From: Candidatus Fermentithermobacillaceae bacterium UBA3907
GTDB lineage: Bacteria > Bacillota > Sulfobacillia > Fermentithermobacillales > Fermentithermobacillaceae
Length of the DNA: 13,982 nucleotides
Direction of reading: 5' to 3'
NCBI GenBank assembly: GCA_002391545.1
Contig: DGFF01000062.1
Coordinates: forward strand, 2,988-16,969
Shown in pieces: positions 13,740-13,982 of the stretch (its first letter is position 1; every line of letters starts with the position of its first letter). The notes beneath the pieces were generated by a model, which was given only the letters and a program-made list of their open reading frames with translations, was not told the origin of the DNA and did no database searches. Position numbers and translations under genes: made by a program.

Positions 13740-13982
13740 TGCTAGTTTTTATTGTAATTCTATTCTACTCTACTTCCTGAGTTCATGGAAAGATTGCGCA
13801 GGTAAGTAAGGATTCATGTAGCATAAAGACTCGTCCTAAGGTGGTTTCGCCATGCTGTTACTGTGCGGGAACCTATGAGAATGTGTAAGAGACTGCGAGC
13901 TAGTGGGAGAGGGTGCAGGACAGTGGGATGCAGAAAGAATTGGAAACCAGCGCGCAAAGCCTGCTTGCGCCGAGGAAGTTCC
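13740..13982. other. No gene recognised at window end
   Basis: No coding frame supported by a motif. GCGCAA/TTGCGC (13953-13970 area) forms a small hairpin before GAGGAAGTTCC at the last bases. This only faintly recalls the start of RNase P RNA and is not called. Confidence 0.4.

Noticed and set aside
13905..13925. Possible duplicate of the tmRNA 3' end (GAGGGTGCA) as an attachment site
   Set aside because: Only about nine bases match, the T-arm partner CCCTC and the acceptor/CCA are absent; chance match.
13930..13982. Possible 5' part of RNase P RNA (GAGGAAGTTCC after a GCGCAA/TTGCGC hairpin)
   Set aside because: The conserved block is normally GAGGAAAGTCC; this differs, and the window ends before any further conserved block can be checked.
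1..13982. CRISPR arrays, rRNA, ordinary tRNA genes
   Set aside because: No regularly spaced repeats, no rRNA segments, and no cloverleaf other than the tRNA-like domain of tmRNA.

Overview
The window looks like part of a chromosome from a Bacillota (Clostridia-like) bacterium. The evidence is strong purine-rich Shine-Dalgarno sites, use of GTG starts, a compact lower-glycolysis cluster running pgk-tpiA-gpmI-eno followed by secG, a K+-type membrane pyrophosphatase, a tmRNA tag ending in ALAA, and a DUF4236 small protein. Species cannot be read from the sequence. Everything except the last small gene is on the + strand.

Bases 96-5202 carry four consecutive glycolytic enzymes from 1,3-bisphosphoglycerate to phosphoenolpyruvate: phosphoglycerate kinase, triosephosphate isomerase, cofactor-independent phosphoglycerate mutase and enolase. 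Next come secG (protein export), hppA (a 676-residue pyrophosphate-driven ion pump), a soluble HD-domain hydrolase-like protein, smpB, a DapF-fold racemase and ssrA (tmRNA, 9936-10284). SmpB and tmRNA together rescue stalled ribosomes. The racemase between them resembles CntK-type histidine racemases more than ordinary diaminopimelate epimerases, and is the most interesting intact gene here.

The character of the DNA changes after ssrA. Two terminator-like hairpins are followed by a long imperfect hairpin, a perfect 11-bp inverted repeat, and an internally deleted IS256-family element of about 300 bp that keeps both ends and the C-terminal part of the transposase. About 740 bp follow without a recognisable gene. 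Then come a class I methyltransferase, a frameshifted C-terminal relic of a large serine recombinase, an AT-rich Nudix hydrolase and a minus-strand DUF4236 gene. Two diverged copies of a 75-bp sequence (11192-11267 and 13225-13299) flank the methyltransferase-recombinase-Nudix segment. The segment reads as a decayed, mobile-element-rich accessory region next to ssrA, a known integration hotspot.

A short dispersed hairpin repeat with a GGGACGG/CCGTCCC core occurs at 1-42, 91-110 (partial) and 11491-11540. The partial copy overlaps the annotated start of pgk, so the true N-terminus of that protein is uncertain. All functional names rest on motifs and remembered family sequences; no database search was run.
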